Assembly (NCBI RefSeq): GCF_014196195.1
Contig: NZ_JACIDF010000004.1
Span: 248,001 to 312,000, forward strand
Direction of reading: 5' to 3'
Source of the DNA: Anoxybacteroides rupiense
GTDB taxonomy: Bacteria > Bacillota > Bacilli > Bacillales > Anoxybacillaceae
DNA: 64,000 nt
The translations under genes were made by a program, and so were the position numbers. The notes beneath the pieces are model-generated. The model made no database searches, was not told where the DNA came from, and saw nothing but the letters and a program-made list of their open reading frames with translations. Shown in pieces: positions 1 through 8,211 of this stretch (position 1 is its first letter; each line of letters begins with the position of its first letter).

Positions 1-774
1 TTCCACGGACGGACAATGACCGCTGTTTCCATGTCTTCCAACCCTGAGTATCAGCGCGGATTCGGACCGATGCTTCCTGGCATCAAAGTGATCCCATTTG
101 GCGATGTGGAAGCATTAAAGAAAGCGATTACACCAAATACGGCTGCCTTTATCTTTGAACCGATCCAAGGGGAGGCAGGCATTAATATTCCTCCAGAAGG
201 ATTTTTAAAAGCCGCCTATGAAGTATGTAAACAACACAACGTATTGTATATTGCCGACGAAATTCAAGCTGGCCTAGGCCGCTCAGGAAAAATGTTTGCA
301 TGCGATTGGGAAAATGTTGTGCCGGATATGTATATCCTCGGCAAAGCGCTAGGCGGCGGTGTATTCCCGATTTCTTGCGTAGCGGCCAACCGCGATATTT
401 TAGGCGTTTTCAATCCAGGTTCACACGGTTCGACCTTCGGCGGTAATCCGCTCGCTTGCGCTGTTTCCATCGCAGCCATCGACGTTCTTGTTGAAGAAAA
501 ACTAGCAGAACGTTCTTTTGGATTAGGTAATTATTTCCAAGAAAAGTTACGTGAAATTCAGCATCCTGATATTAAAGAGGTCCGTGGCCGCGGATTATTT
601 ATCGGCGTTGAATTGCATGGGCCTGCCCGTCCATATTGTGAAAAATTGCAGAATGAAGGATTACTATGCAAAGAAACACATGACACCGTCATTCGTTTTG
701 CCCCTCCATTGATCATCACGAAAGAACAGTTGGACTGGGCAATCGAAAAAGTGAAAAAGGTGTTTAATGAATAA
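1..774 (+). CDS. rocD: Ornithine aminotransferase, C-terminal part (5' end lies outside the window)
   Basis: The frame is open from the first base, so the gene begins upstream; about 257 of the roughly 400 residues expected for the family are visible. It is a class III PLP aminotransferase of the ornithine--oxo-acid type, converting ornithine and 2-oxoglutarate to glutamate semialdehyde and glutamate in arginine/ornithine breakdown. Visible motifs are the large-domain [11 protein letters not shown] segment, the [14 protein letters not shown] strand that carries the PLP-ring aspartate, the Schiff-base lysine in ILGKALGGG, and [14 protein letters not shown]. The C-terminus ([20 protein letters not shown]) is complete. 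A strong hairpin follows the stop. Family assignment is firm; substrate specificity is inferred from overall resemblance to RocD. Confidence 0.93.
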   Translation, partial: FHGRTMTAVSMSSNPEYQRGFGPMLPGIKVIPFGDVEALKKAITPNTAAFIFEPIQGEAGINIPPEGFLKAAYEVCKQHNVLYIADEIQAGLGRSGKMFACDWENVVPDMYILGKALGGGVFPISCVAANRDILGVFNPGSHGSTFGGNPLACAVSIAAIDVLVEEKLAERSFGLGNYFQEKLREIQHPDIKEVRGRGLFIGVELHGPARPYCEKLQNEGLLCKETHDTVIRFAPPLIITKEQLDWAIEKVKKVFNE

Positions 775-794
775 ATAAAAGCAAAGAGAACAGC

Positions 795-835
795 AGGGGC
801 TTAATAAGTCGGTTTTCCGGCTTATAGACGCCCCT
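795..835 (+). terminator. Terminator after rocD
   Basis: AGGGGC (795-800) pairs with GCCCCT (830-835) and encloses a second stem, ATAAGTCGG with CCGGCTTAT. A short T-rich stretch follows. Confidence 0.75.
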
Positions 836-1044
836 TTAATGCTTTATAGAGTTGACTTTCTGGACAGACCCTGCAACCATTTTAACCATCCTTCATGGAT
901 TGGGCTGGTTTCACATCAGACTCACTTGAAAGCACTTGGCAGACAAAGGGGCTGTGCTTTAGCGAAGATGCCAATTGACCAAAGACGTTTAGGGGCTGAG
1001 GAGCGAAGCCAGTGACGAAAGATAAAAGCGTTTATCAGCAGTCA
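836..1044. other. Intergenic region, nothing recognised
   Basis: About 210 bases between the rocD terminator and the yisK terminator. No open frame has a convincing ribosome binding site, and I see no repeat or RNA element I can name. Confidence 0.5.
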
Positions 1045-1070
1045 AGGGCTTTCCGGATGAGGAAAGCCCT
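1045..1070 (-). terminator. Hairpin downstream of yisK
   Basis: AGGGCTTTCC (1045-1054) and GGAAAGCCCT (1061-1070) form a perfect 10-bp stem just after the yisK stop. The T-run on the minus strand is poor, so termination may be inefficient. Confidence 0.6.
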
Positions 1071-1084
1071 CGTTTATGACATTC

Positions 1085-1987
1085 TTATTCGCCAATTCGA
1101 TTGCGAAGCGTGCCGATTTTTTCGATGGTGATTTCCACGATGTCCCCTGATTGCAAAAAACGCGGCGGTTTCATGCCTTTTCCGACTCCAGCCGGCGTTC
1201 CTGTCGCAATAATGTCGCCAGGCTCTAACGTCATTCCTTGTGAAATCGTAGAAATAATCGTTTCAACCGAAAAAATAAACTGTTCCGTATTCGCTTTTTG
1301 CCGTATTTCCCCATTCACTTTCGTTTCAATATGCAAGCGGTTCGGGTTAGGAATCAGCGACTTGTGCACGATCCATGGCCCCATCGGACAAGACGTATCC
1401 AAGCTTTTGCCAAGCAAAAACTGTTTATGGCGCTGCTGCAAATCCCGCGCTGTAATATCGTTGATAATCGTATAACCAAATACGTAGTCCAACGCTTCTT
1501 CTTCTTTAATGCCTTTTCCTTTTTTGCCGATAACAACCGCTAATTCTCCCTCATAATCTAATTCTTCTGTCACATGGGCATGGCGCAAAACAAGGGACTC
1601 ATGTCCTGTTACGGTTGTCGGCGCTTTAGAAAACAGCATCAGATGTTCCGGAATGTCATCCGCGCTTCCAAGCTCAAGTGCGTGATCGACATAGTTTTTC
1701 CCGACGCAAAAAATATTTTTGAGAGGACGCGGAATCGGCGCCAACAGCTGGACGCTTGCAAGTGGATAGACATAATCAGCAGCTCGCTGCTTCTCGCTCC
1801 ATGTGACAATTTCCTGCACTTTATCGACAAACGCATCACCAAGCGCGATACACTCAATAAGTGAGTGGGGCAGCGTGGACTCCTCTCCCATGGCCTGCTC
1901 CGCCATTTGCAAGTGAATGACTTCATTTTGAGCGCTTAGTACGCCGACAAATGACGTTCCTTGGCGCTTAGCTGTCACAAATTTCAT
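1085..1987 (-). CDS. yisK: Fumarylacetoacetate-hydrolase family protein, YisK-like
   Basis: A 300-residue protein of the FAH fold, very like B. subtilis YisK in length and motifs. Family members cleave or decarboxylate 2-oxo acids with a divalent metal; YisK itself is reported to act on oxaloacetate. Visible motifs are the catalytic core entry FCVGKNYVDHALELG, the metal-ligand region LDYEGELAVVIGKKGKGI, the NDITARDLQQRHKQFLLGKS segment and the C-terminal GDIIATGTPAGVG. The frame extends 41 codons further upstream, but MKFVTAKRQG is preceded by GGGAGG at good spacing and matches the family N-terminus, so 1987 was chosen. It is monocistronic by layout, divergent from the Spo0E-like gene. The exact substrate here is unproven. 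Confidence 0.9.
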   Translation of the reverse strand: MKFVTAKRQGTSFVGVLSAQNEVIHLQMAEQAMGEESTLPHSLIECIALGDAFVDKVQEIVTWSEKQRAADYVYPLASVQLLAPIPRPLKNIFCVGKNYVDHALELGSADDIPEHLMLFSKAPTTVTGHESLVLRHAHVTEELDYEGELAVVIGKKGKGIKEEEALDYVFGYTIINDITARDLQQRHKQFLLGKSLDTSCPMGPWIVHKSLIPNPNRLHIETKVNGEIRQKANTEQFIFSVETIISTISQGMTLEPGDIIATGTPAGVGKGMKPPRFLQSGDIVEITIEKIGTLRNRIGE

Positions 1988-2185
1988 GATCCTTGACCTC
2001 CCTTTCTCCCTTTGATTATTCTCTATCTTGTCGTCCAAACCCTCCCAAAAATTTGTAGAAATATAGAATATTATGTCTTTTTTTAGCGAACCTCTTCCCT
2101 TCCTTCCCATTCTATGTATAATGATGATATACTATTCGCCATACTAAATTCCTAAAACATCATAATAAAACGTTGGTGAAAAACA

Positions 2186-2377
2186 ATGATCATGTTGATT
2201 GAAGAAAAAAGACAACAGATGATTGAGTTAGCTTTAACATATGGTCTAACTGCCAAAGAAACCATTCAATGCAGCCAGGAGCTCGATGAATTGTTAAATA
2301 TTCAATTAAGAGAGGCTCTAGCCTCTAAGCAGCATCATTATTCTCTTTCTAAATCCGCCTATCTTCGCATCGAATAA
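2186..2377 (+). CDS. yisI: Spo0E-family aspartyl-phosphate phosphatase, YisI-like
   Basis: A 63-residue protein with the family signature SQELDELL near residues 30-37, predicted to form two helices. Spo0E-type proteins dephosphorylate Spo0A~P and so restrain entry into sporulation. Position next to yisK and near gerP matches that of B. subtilis yisI. Start choice is uncertain by two codons (ATG at 2186 or 2192); a weak GGTGA lies upstream. A symmetric terminator begins at its stop codon. The family call rests on the short motif and size; YisI identity rests on synteny. Confidence 0.82.
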   Translation: MIMLIEEKRQQMIELALTYGLTAKETIQCSQELDELLNIQLREALASKQHHYSLSKSAYLRIE

Positions 2378-2410
2378 AAATCTACTGAAAAAGCCGATTC
2401 AGTAGATTTT
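2377..2410. terminator. Bidirectional terminator between yisI and the DUF418 gene
   Basis: AAAATCTACTGAA (2377-2389) pairs with TTCAGTAGATTTT (2398-2410) and is followed by a T-run on the plus strand and by A-rich sequence on the other side. It serves the two convergent genes. Confidence 0.85.
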
Positions 2411-2431
2411 TTATTTTTATCATGAATCTCT

Positions 2432-3613
2432 TTATGTTCTTTTAAACGGCTGCTTCTGCCCATATATGATTGTTCTCCATAGCCATTCTACCGGTCCTGT
2501 TCGATAGCGCTTCATCCATCTGTTGCTGATGACCACTTGCAGGCTATAAATGAAAATCGCCAAAAGCAATCCGTAAAATGGACGAACCGTTCCATATAAT
2601 CCAAAGCCATAATGATAAAACAATAACGTGCACAAAATAGATTGAAATAAATAATTTGTTAGCGACATTTTGCCTACAGCTGCAAAAATGGAAAGAATTT
2701 TATTTCCCCATCTCATATCGGAACATAACGCAATGGTGGTCACATAAAAAATAGAAGTTAATGGCCCGCCCAGCATGTTTTGTACATATTCTGCCGCCAT
2801 ATTTCTTTCCGTCCAGTACGGCAAAAGCTTCAAGCTCCAGCCAAACAAAAGAGTGAAAATCCACAGTTTTTTCAATGTTTTTTTATTGGCAGAAATAGAG
2901 GAAAACCATTGTTGTTTGGCAACGTACGCCCCGAACAAAAACATGGGCAAAAGCGAAAGAATAATAAAGATCGTTCCTTCTGCGTTGTTTACATACATCC
3001 AGTCGTGCCAACGCTGCTGAAAAATCTCTGCAAATGTACCGTCTCGGTAATGATGAAGAGCCTCGTGAGCCAAGGTTTCGTCAGATGGTGCATCCGAATT
3101 TCCAGGCTCTATCCATACTGCAATCCCCAATAAAGCGCTAAGCAGTCCGTTGGGAACGAGCCAAAGCAGCAATGCCCAGACAAAGAGAGAACGCGGGGAC
3201 GCCCGATGAAACAATAGCATAAACATTCCAGTAAGAGCATAGGAAATTAAAATATCGCCATACCAGATCAGAAAGGCATGGAGACATCCGATTAAAAGCA
3301 AGGAAATCATCCTTCTGGCAAAAAGCCGGACAAACGGCCTCTTTTTCATAAGCACTCGTTCACGAAAGATGATGACGCCAAAACCGAATAAAAAAGCAAA
3401 TAACGGATAGAAGCTAGCTTCAGCAAAAATATCAATCATTTTTTCCGTCAAGCGATCGGAAGCATGGCTCGACCCGCTTCCGTGGCTCAAATACATGATA
3501 GGAGAGTTAAAATGGGGCATATTGACTAGAAAAATGCCCAAAATAGCAATCCCCCGCATCATATCGACAGATTGAATACGTTCTGTATCAGAAATAGAAT
3601 GAAATTCGCTCAT
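2432..3613 (-). CDS. DUF418/YeiB-like multi-pass membrane protein
   Basis: A 393-residue polytopic membrane protein. The N-terminal RIQSVDMMRGIAILGIFLVN and the C-terminal block with NYLFQSILCTLLF and YGLLLAIFIYSLQVVISNRW are typical of the DUF418 family, which includes B. subtilis YrkO and YxaH and E. coli YeiB. About eight to ten hydrophobic segments are visible. The family resembles acyltransferase-3 membrane proteins in topology, but no reaction is established. The gene stands alone between two terminators. Start ATG at 3613 directly precedes the conserved N-terminus. I would not assign a function beyond the family. Confidence 0.85.
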   Translation of the reverse strand: MSEFHSISDTERIQSVDMMRGIAILGIFLVNMPHFNSPIMYLSHGSGSSHASDRLTEKMIDIFAEASFYPLFAFLFGFGVIIFRERVLMKKRPFVRLFARRMISLLLIGCLHAFLIWYGDILISYALTGMFMLLFHRASPRSLFVWALLLWLVPNGLLSALLGIAVWIEPGNSDAPSDETLAHEALHHYRDGTFAEIFQQRWHDWMYVNNAEGTIFIILSLLPMFLFGAYVAKQQWFSSISANKKTLKKLWIFTLLFGWSLKLLPYWTERNMAAEYVQNMLGGPLTSIFYVTTIALCSDMRWGNKILSIFAAVGKMSLTNYLFQSILCTLLFYHYGFGLYGTVRPFYGLLLAIFIYSLQVVISNRWMKRYRTGPVEWLWRTIIYGQKQPFKRT

Positions 3614-3668
3614 TGTCTTACCTCACCATTCACTCATGCCTGCTCATGTCTTCAACAATATAAAAAAC

Positions 3669-3700
3669 AAAGGCCATCTGTCAATGAACAAATGGCCTTT
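3669..3700 (-). terminator. Terminator after the acyl-CoA ligase gene
   Basis: AAAGGCCAT (3669-3677) and ATGGCCTTT (3692-3700) form the stem; on the minus strand it runs into GTTTTTTATA. Confidence 0.8.
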
Positions 3701-3721
3701 CCTCCCCAAGACATTGCGCGT

Positions 3722-5314
3722 TTAGTTTACATATCTGTCTGCTTTTCCAATAGACGTCCAATATTCCTTGCGCAAATGCACTTTTTGAATTTTCCCTGAT
3801 GCCGTTTTCGGAAGCTCATCCACAAATGTCACACCTGTAATGGCTTTAAAATGTGCGAGTCTTTCTCGTGAAAAAGCAATAAGCTCCTGCTCTGTAACCG
3901 TATGTCCTGGGCGTGTCACGACAAATGCATGTGGCGTTTCTCCCCACTTTTCATGGGGCACAGCAATCACTGCCACCTCCAACACGGATGGATGATCATA
4001 CAGAACACCTTCCACCTCAATGGAAGAAATATTTTCGCCGCCACTAATAATAATATCTTTTTTTCTATCAACGATATCAATATTTCCATACGAATCAACT
4101 GTAGCCATGTCTCCTGTATGAAGCCAGCCGTTTCGGATCGTTTCCATCGTTGCCTCGGGATTTTTCCAATATCCTTTCATTACACCGTTGCTGCGCACAA
4201 CGACTTCTCCAATCGTTTGACCGTCATGTGGAACGGCTTCACCATGCTCGTTCACCACTTTTACTTCGCAACCGATCATGGCGTGTCCCGCCTTTGCTTT
4301 CATCCGGTATTGTTCATGAAGAGGCAAGTCGCTTAGATGCGAGCGGATCGTAGAAACAGTGCTTAGCGGCGACGATTCTGTCATGCCATACACTTGGATA
4401 AACTCCCAGCCCAGCTCTTTTTCTACGCGTGTGACAAAGGCCGGCGGCGGTGCGGAACCAGCGATGACAACACGAACGGGATTATCAATAATAGGAACAT
4501 GCTGTTCGTAATATTGCAATAATGAATTGAGCACAGTGGGAGCCATATGCATCACATTAACCTGATATTTTTGAATGTATTCAAAAATCAGCTCTGGCGC
4601 CGCTTTTCGCAAGCAAATATGCGTCGCTCCATTCGCCGTATAATAAAACGGAGATCCCCACCCATTCACATGGAACATTGGCAGCACATGCAAATAGTTA
4701 TCGCGATCTGATACGCGCAGGTGATGCATCGTTATTAGCGCATGAAGATAATTATTCCGGTGTGTAAGCATGACCCCTTTCGGATTTCCGGTTGTTCCGC
4801 TCGTATACAGAAGGCTGCATACATCATCCTCGTCGATATCAGGGCGCTGGAATGGCGCAGAAGTGAACTGCGTCAGCCATTCATCGTAAGCGATTTCATT
4901 CGTTTCCTGATTTTTCCCATGAACAATGATCGCTTCGATGGTTTCAAGCTTGTCCTTAATCGGCAAAATCAAGTGGTACAGCTCTTGATCTACAAACAGC
5001 ACTTTGCTTTCACTATGATTTAAAATAAACAAATAATCGTCTGGTTTTAAGCGAATGTTTAACGGAACCATGACCGCGCCAAGCTGAAACACCCCATAAA
5101 ATCCTTCGAGCATTTCAAGCGTATTCGGAGCCAAATACGCCACGCGATCCCCTTTTTTTACCCCCAAATCCCTCAGACCGTGTGACAGTTGATTGACTCT
5201 GTCATTTAGCTCGCGATATGTAAGCTCCTTTCCTTCGTCAATCACCCCTATTTTGTCGCCGTATAACGACACCGCCCGGTCCAAAAACTGGGTCAGCAGC
5301 AACGGTACTTTCAT
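3722..5314 (-). CDS. Long/medium-chain fatty acid--CoA ligase (AMP-forming)
   Basis: A 530-residue member of the ANL (acyl-CoA synthetase) superfamily. It should activate a fatty acid with ATP and load it onto CoA. The P-loop motif is [18 protein letters not shown], the adenine-binding motif is QVYGMTESSP, the hinge region is GWLHTGDMATVD, and the C-terminal catalytic lysine lies in LPKTASGKIQK. It differs clearly from the second ligase in the window (28614-30152) and resembles the AlkK-like group often labelled long-chain-fatty-acid--CoA ligase. No FadR-type box is visible in its upstream region, unlike lcfB. Chain-length preference cannot be read from sequence. Confidence 0.9.
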   Translation of the reverse strand: MKVPLLLTQFLDRAVSLYGDKIGVIDEGKELTYRELNDRVNQLSHGLRDLGVKKGDRVAYLAPNTLEMLEGFYGVFQLGAVMVPLNIRLKPDDYLFILNHSESKVLFVDQELYHLILPIKDKLETIEAIIVHGKNQETNEIAYDEWLTQFTSAPFQRPDIDEDDVCSLLYTSGTTGNPKGVMLTHRNNYLHALITMHHLRVSDRDNYLHVLPMFHVNGWGSPFYYTANGATHICLRKAAPELIFEYIQKYQVNVMHMAPTVLNSLLQYYEQHVPIIDNPVRVVIAGSAPPPAFVTRVEKELGWEFIQVYGMTESSPLSTVSTIRSHLSDLPLHEQYRMKAKAGHAMIGCEVKVVNEHGEAVPHDGQTIGEVVVRSNGVMKGYWKNPEATMETIRNGWLHTGDMATVDSYGNIDIVDRKKDIIISGGENISSIEVEGVLYDHPSVLEVAVIAVPHEKWGETPHAFVVTRPGHTVTEQELIAFSRERLAHFKAITGVTFVDELPKTASGKIQKVHLRKEYWTSIGKADRYVN

Positions 5315-5521
5315 TTTTCTCTCTCCCCTCCGTGTTTATCTATCTGAAAATTCAATAAAATTATAACACATGGGTGATATAGATGTAACTTACTATTTCA
5401 CATTTGTATGGATCAATGATCCAGCACATTGCTCTCTAGGCGAAAGCCGACTTCGACATCACATTTTGGCGTGGCCGGCTGCCGATCTCTCCAAAATATC
5501 TACAAACAGCCTTTACATAAG

Positions 5522-5549
5522 AAAAGCGCTACAGGTTTGTAGCGCTTTT
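5522..5549 (-). terminator. Terminator overlapping the stop of the gerPF-like gene
   Basis: AAAAGCGCTACA and TGTAGCGCTTTT form a near-perfect stem that includes the first bases of the stop codon region; T-rich on the minus strand. Confidence 0.8.
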
Positions 5550-5772
5550 AGTTGTTTCCAATATTGCTAGTATCCTTCAAGCTTGGATCCAAAGTATTAG
5601 TGACACTAAACAAGACATTCGTTTGAATAAAATTCCCTACATTATCTCCGCCGCCTCCATGAAAAGCCTTCGCCGTACTTTTTGGCGCAATTTGTAAAAC
5701 ATCTCCTAGATTTACCGTTCCATTTCCGCTAATGCTTGTCACCATGATACCGCCCAAAATCAATGCTGGCAT
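5548..5772 (-). CDS. GerPA/GerPF-family spore protein, divergent extra copy
   Basis: A 74-residue member of the GerPA/GerPF family, with the shared pattern of a glycine-rich N-terminus (ISGNGTVNLGDVLQIAPKS) and an asparagine/aspartate-rich tail (TNTLDPSLKDTSNIGNN). GerP proteins are made in the mother cell and help small germinants cross the spore coat. It is transcribed away from the gerP operon. The start at 5772 (MPALILGG) has AGAGG nine bases upstream, while the upstream ATG overlaps that site. Together with the gene at 5917 it makes two paralogs beyond the standard six-gene gerP set. Confidence 0.88.
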   Translation of the reverse strand: MPALILGGIMVTSISGNGTVNLGDVLQIAPKSTAKAFHGGGGDNVGNFIQTNVLFSVTNTLDPSLKDTSNIGNN

Positions 5773-5802
5773 GTCGATCATCCTCTTTTTTGTATTACTG
5801 TT

Positions 5803-5810
5803 ATTTTATG
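5803..5810 (-). promoter_or_regulatory. Possible SigK -10 for the divergent gerPF-like gene
   Basis: On the minus strand CATAAAAT fits the SigK -10 pattern CATAnnnT about 30 bases before the start codon. No good AC -35 is seen at the usual spacing, so this is weak. Confidence 0.35.
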
Positions 5811-5852
5811 AAGAGCAAACAAAAAACGATAGGGACATCCATCTTATATTCA

Positions 5853-5878
5853 ACACTTTATTTCCATCTCCATATAAT
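5853..5878 (+). promoter_or_regulatory. Candidate SigK promoter of the gerP operon
   Basis: CATATAAT (5871-5878) fits the SigK -10 pattern CATAnnnT, and AC at 5853-5854 is 16 bases upstream as a -35. Mother-cell sigma K control is established for gerP in B. subtilis; the match here is by eye. Confidence 0.55.
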
Positions 5879-5916
5879 GATAAACAGATACCTATGATGA
5901 GAAAGGACGTGGTCAT

Positions 5917-6141
5917 ATGCCATCTTTTATCGGGGGGCCTATAAAAATCACACATGTCAGCGGCGATGGAACCGTCAATTTTGGCGATGTACTGCAAATC
6001 GCGCCAAAAAGCGCCTTAAAATCCAATCAAGGCGCCGGCGGCGGAAATAACGGAGATTTTTTGCAAACCAACACATTTGTCAGCTTTACAAACACATCCG
6101 ATCCTGACGTTAATGATGCCAATAATGTCGCCAATAATTAA
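5917..6141 (+). CDS. GerPA/GerPF-family spore protein, extra first gene of the gerP operon
   Basis: A 74-residue GerPF-type protein (MPSFIGGPIKITHVSGDG...) with the family's FGDVLQIAPKS core and an Asn/Asp-rich tail. It has AAAGGA nine bases upstream and precedes gerPA by 65 bases on the same strand, so it probably heads the operon. B. subtilis gerP begins directly with gerPA, so this copy is an addition. It is closest in feel to the divergent copy at 5548-5772 and to gerPF at 7990-8211, which suggests local duplication. A specific role is not known. Confidence 0.88.
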   Translation: MPSFIGGPIKITHVSGDGTVNFGDVLQIAPKSALKSNQGAGGGNNGDFLQTNTFVSFTNTSDPDVNDANNVANN

Positions 6142-6206
6142 AGAAATTCACATTTTTCTCTATTCGCCCATAACCTATAACGAGAATAAAAAAAGGGTGT
6201 ATGATG

Positions 6207-6428
6207 ATGCCAGCATTCGTTGGGGTAGTAAAACTTAACAGTATCGGAAGCAGCGGTGTATTTCATATTGGCGACGTTTTTGCGATCAGTCCTTACAGCG
6301 TCGCGAAAACATTTGCCGGTGCTGGTTCTTTTAATACAGGAAACGGCTTAAGCATATATAATTATTACAGCAATACAAACACAAATGATGCAGATCTTAT
6401 GGATGATAGTGTGGTCGGCAACGCATAA
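6207..6428 (+). CDS. gerPA: Spore germination protein GerPA
   Basis: A 73-residue protein with the GerPA pattern MPAFVGVVKLNSIGSSGVFH and the glycine-rich AGAGSFNTGNGL segment. GerPA belongs to the coat-permeability set that lets amino acids and other germinants reach the inner-membrane receptors. Three ATGs lie in a row; the third (6207) sits seven bases after AAGGGTG and gives the conserved MPA start. It is followed by gerPB after 12 bases. Confidence 0.9.
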   Translation: MPAFVGVVKLNSIGSSGVFHIGDVFAISPYSVAKTFAGAGSFNTGNGLSIYNYYSNTNTNDADLMDDSVVGNA

Positions 6429-6440
6429 AGGAGTGACACG

Positions 6441-6698
6441 ATGAACTTTTATATCAACCAAAGCATCTACATTTATCAATTTAAAATCGGCTCTGTGACC
6501 AACTCATCCGTGCTCCAAATCGGCAGCGCTGGGCAAATTCAGGCACTTTCCACATTAAGCAACACAGGCGGATTTACTGGGCCTGCACCTGAAGCCGTCA
6601 TCTCTGGCCCTACAAGCGAGCCGAGCACTCCATTGGTCCCTCTTCATTCCGCAACTCGCGAAAAAATGACAAAAAAAAGTGATGACAACCATTCATAG
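6441..6698 (+). CDS. gerPB: Spore germination protein GerPB
   Basis: An 85-residue protein beginning MNFYINQSIYIYQFKIGSVT, with the SSVLQIGSAGQIQALSTLSN core and TGGFTGPAPE motif that mark GerPB. The tail after residue 60 is proline- and serine-rich and variable. A good AAAGGAG lies eight bases before the start. It is part of the spore-coat gerP operon, between gerPA and gerPC. Function (germinant access through the coat) is known for the operon, not for the separate protein's chemistry. Confidence 0.92.
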   Translation: MNFYINQSIYIYQFKIGSVTNSSVLQIGSAGQIQALSTLSNTGGFTGPAPEAVISGPTSEPSTPLVPLHSATREKMTKKSDDNHS

Positions 6699-6746
6699 CC
6701 CATATATTGAAAAGAGAAGGGATCATTGAGAGGATGAGAAGCGACT

Positions 6747-7355
6747 ATGAGCAGCTTGTTTCCATACGACTATTTTATGAAATTGCAGCAATATTTATTA
6801 TGGCAAACAAACAAGATCCAAACCATCGAAAACCGGCTTGCCATTCTTGAGAAAGAGCTGCATGAAATCAAGCAGCATCCACAAACAATGATTGAACGAA
6901 TTGAGTATAAATTTGATCAGCTCAAAGTAGAAACATTAGAAGGCACGTTAAATATCGGCCTCACACCAAATGGCACGGGATCCATTGAAGATTTTGCAGT
7001 CGATGCTGAAAAAACGATTATTCCTAAACCGGAGCCGGCCCTATTTGGCAATATTCAGACCAAAGTCAATGGTTATTTGGAAAATGAATGCATGCAAGTA
7101 TTACAAGAGCTCGAAGCGAAATACGCCTATCCTTTAGATGATCCGTATCGCCAGTTTATTCTCCAAGATATTCAGCGTCAAGTCGATGAACGGATCCGCT
7201 TCTATTTGCAGCAAACCATGAATGGCGGATATGTCCCAGATCAAAAATCATCGGAAAATATAGAGAATATGATATTTATGAAGCTGAAGGAAGACATTGA
7301 GCAATCATTAGAAAGCTTTATTAAACATCTTCCAAAGCAAGGAGGAACATCATGA
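6747..7355 (+). CDS. gerPC: Spore germination protein GerPC
   Basis: A 202-residue protein, the only large member of the gerP set. The N-terminal third (residues 15-50) has heptad-like spacing typical of a coiled coil (QTNKIQTIENRLAILEKELH), followed by a beta-rich segment (KVETLEGTLNIGLTPNG) and a helical C-terminal half. This arrangement matches GerPC. Its stop overlaps the gerPD start by four bases (ATGA), so translation is probably coupled. It acts in the spore coat or outer layers to help germinants pass. Confidence 0.92.
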   Translation: MSSLFPYDYFMKLQQYLLWQTNKIQTIENRLAILEKELHEIKQHPQTMIERIEYKFDQLKVETLEGTLNIGLTPNGTGSIEDFAVDAEKTIIPKPEPALFGNIQTKVNGYLENECMQVLQELEAKYAYPLDDPYRQFILQDIQRQVDERIRFYLQQTMNGGYVPDQKSSENIENMIFMKLKEDIEQSLESFIKHLPKQGGTS

Positions 7356-7534
7356 ACTATACTGTGATTAACCGTGACGTGCAAGTAGGCGACATTTATC
7401 TTACAGCTGTAACGAGCTCTGCTATTTTTCTCATCGGAGATGCAGACGTGATAAATTTATCATCCGCTTTTGACACACCGCCTGAATCATTGATTATTGG
7501 CCCTCTCGTCCCGCTTACTCCAAAAGGATCGTAA
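7352..7534 (+). CDS. gerPD: Spore germination protein GerPD
   Basis: A 60-residue protein, MNYTVINRDVQVGDIYLTAV..., with the FLIGDADVINLSS core typical of GerPD. AGGAGG precedes the start and lies inside gerPC. It shares the short 'ss-x-FxIGD' pattern found across GerPA, PB, PD, PE and PF, suggesting a common small beta fold. Confidence 0.9.
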   Translation: MNYTVINRDVQVGDIYLTAVTSSAIFLIGDADVINLSSAFDTPPESLIIGPLVPLTPKGS

Positions 7535-7567
7535 CACTACAAGCTTAGGGGAAGGTTGTCGGTATTG

Positions 7568-7987
7568 ATGAAGCGCTTATCAATGGTTCAATGGCTCAAT
7601 AGTAACACCGTCCTTTTGAGCTCGGTGTTGCAAATTGGCGATTCTCGAGAAATTAACGCTCGTTCATACGTTTTAGCTGTCCAAAGGCAATACGAATGGT
7701 TTGGCGGGAATGAAGGGGAAGGGGCTTTTCCTGTGTTTGCAAGGTCTCTGCCTAAACTTCCCGTATCGGCATATGTGCAAACTCGCCGCTTGAATGAATC
7801 ACCTGTTCTTTCAGTTCGTTCGATTCACTTAATCGCTGTTTCCACCGCAGCAGTCGTTCATATCGGCTCCACTTCTACGATTGATGCCGATACGCGCATT
7901 AAGCATATTCGGCAACTATCAGAGCCAAACATTCCTTTCTCTCTTTCGCTTCCACAAGCAGCAATTCGAATAACAAAGGATGGATGA
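7568..7987 (+). CDS. gerPE: Spore germination protein GerPE
   Basis: About 139 residues with two copies of the GerP-type beta motif: SSVLQIGDSREINARS near residue 20 and TAAVVHIGSTSTIDADT near residue 100, joined by a variable linker. This duplicated layout is characteristic of GerPE. The frame opens earlier with TTG at 7556, but that codon abuts the AGGGGAAGG ribosome site; ATG 7568 (MKRLSMVQWLN) or TTG 7565 fits better and agrees with the family N-terminus. Its stop is two bases before the gerPF start. Confidence 0.88.
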   Translation: MKRLSMVQWLNSNTVLLSSVLQIGDSREINARSYVLAVQRQYEWFGGNEGEGAFPVFARSLPKLPVSAYVQTRRLNESPVLSVRSIHLIAVSTAAVVHIGSTSTIDADTRIKHIRQLSEPNIPFSLSLPQAAIRITKDG

Positions 7988-7989
7988 AC

Positions 7990-8211
7990 ATGCCAGCAGT
8001 TGTTGGTCCAATTAAAATTACAAACGTAAGCAGTGGTGCTGTTTTTCAAGTAGGAGACACCATGTACATCGCACCAAAAACATCTACCAAAACCCAAGGG
8101 GGATCCGGAGGATTTAATACGGGCGATTTTATTTTGACAAATAACGGTATCAGTTTTACAAATTCCCTCGATCCGGATGTATTCGATAACAATGTCGCTG
8201 GTAATAACTAA
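7990..8211 (+). CDS. gerPF: Spore germination protein GerPF
   Basis: A 73-residue protein (MPAVVGPIKITNVSSGAVFQ...) with GGSGGFNTGDF and the tail NSLDPDVFDNNVAGNN, the GerPA/GerPF family pattern. ATG 7990 lies nine bases after AAAGGA; ATG 7984 overlaps the gerPE stop and is too close to that site. It ends the gerP operon. It and the copies at 5548 and 5917 form a three-member GerPF-like group here. Confidence 0.9.
   Translation: MPAVVGPIKITNVSSGAVFQVGDTMYIAPKTSTKTQGGSGGFNTGDFILTNNGISFTNSLDPDVFDNNVAGNN

Noticed and set aside
836-1044. Possible insertion-sequence remnant after rocD
   Set aside because: No inverted ends, no target duplication and no transposase-like reading could be shown.
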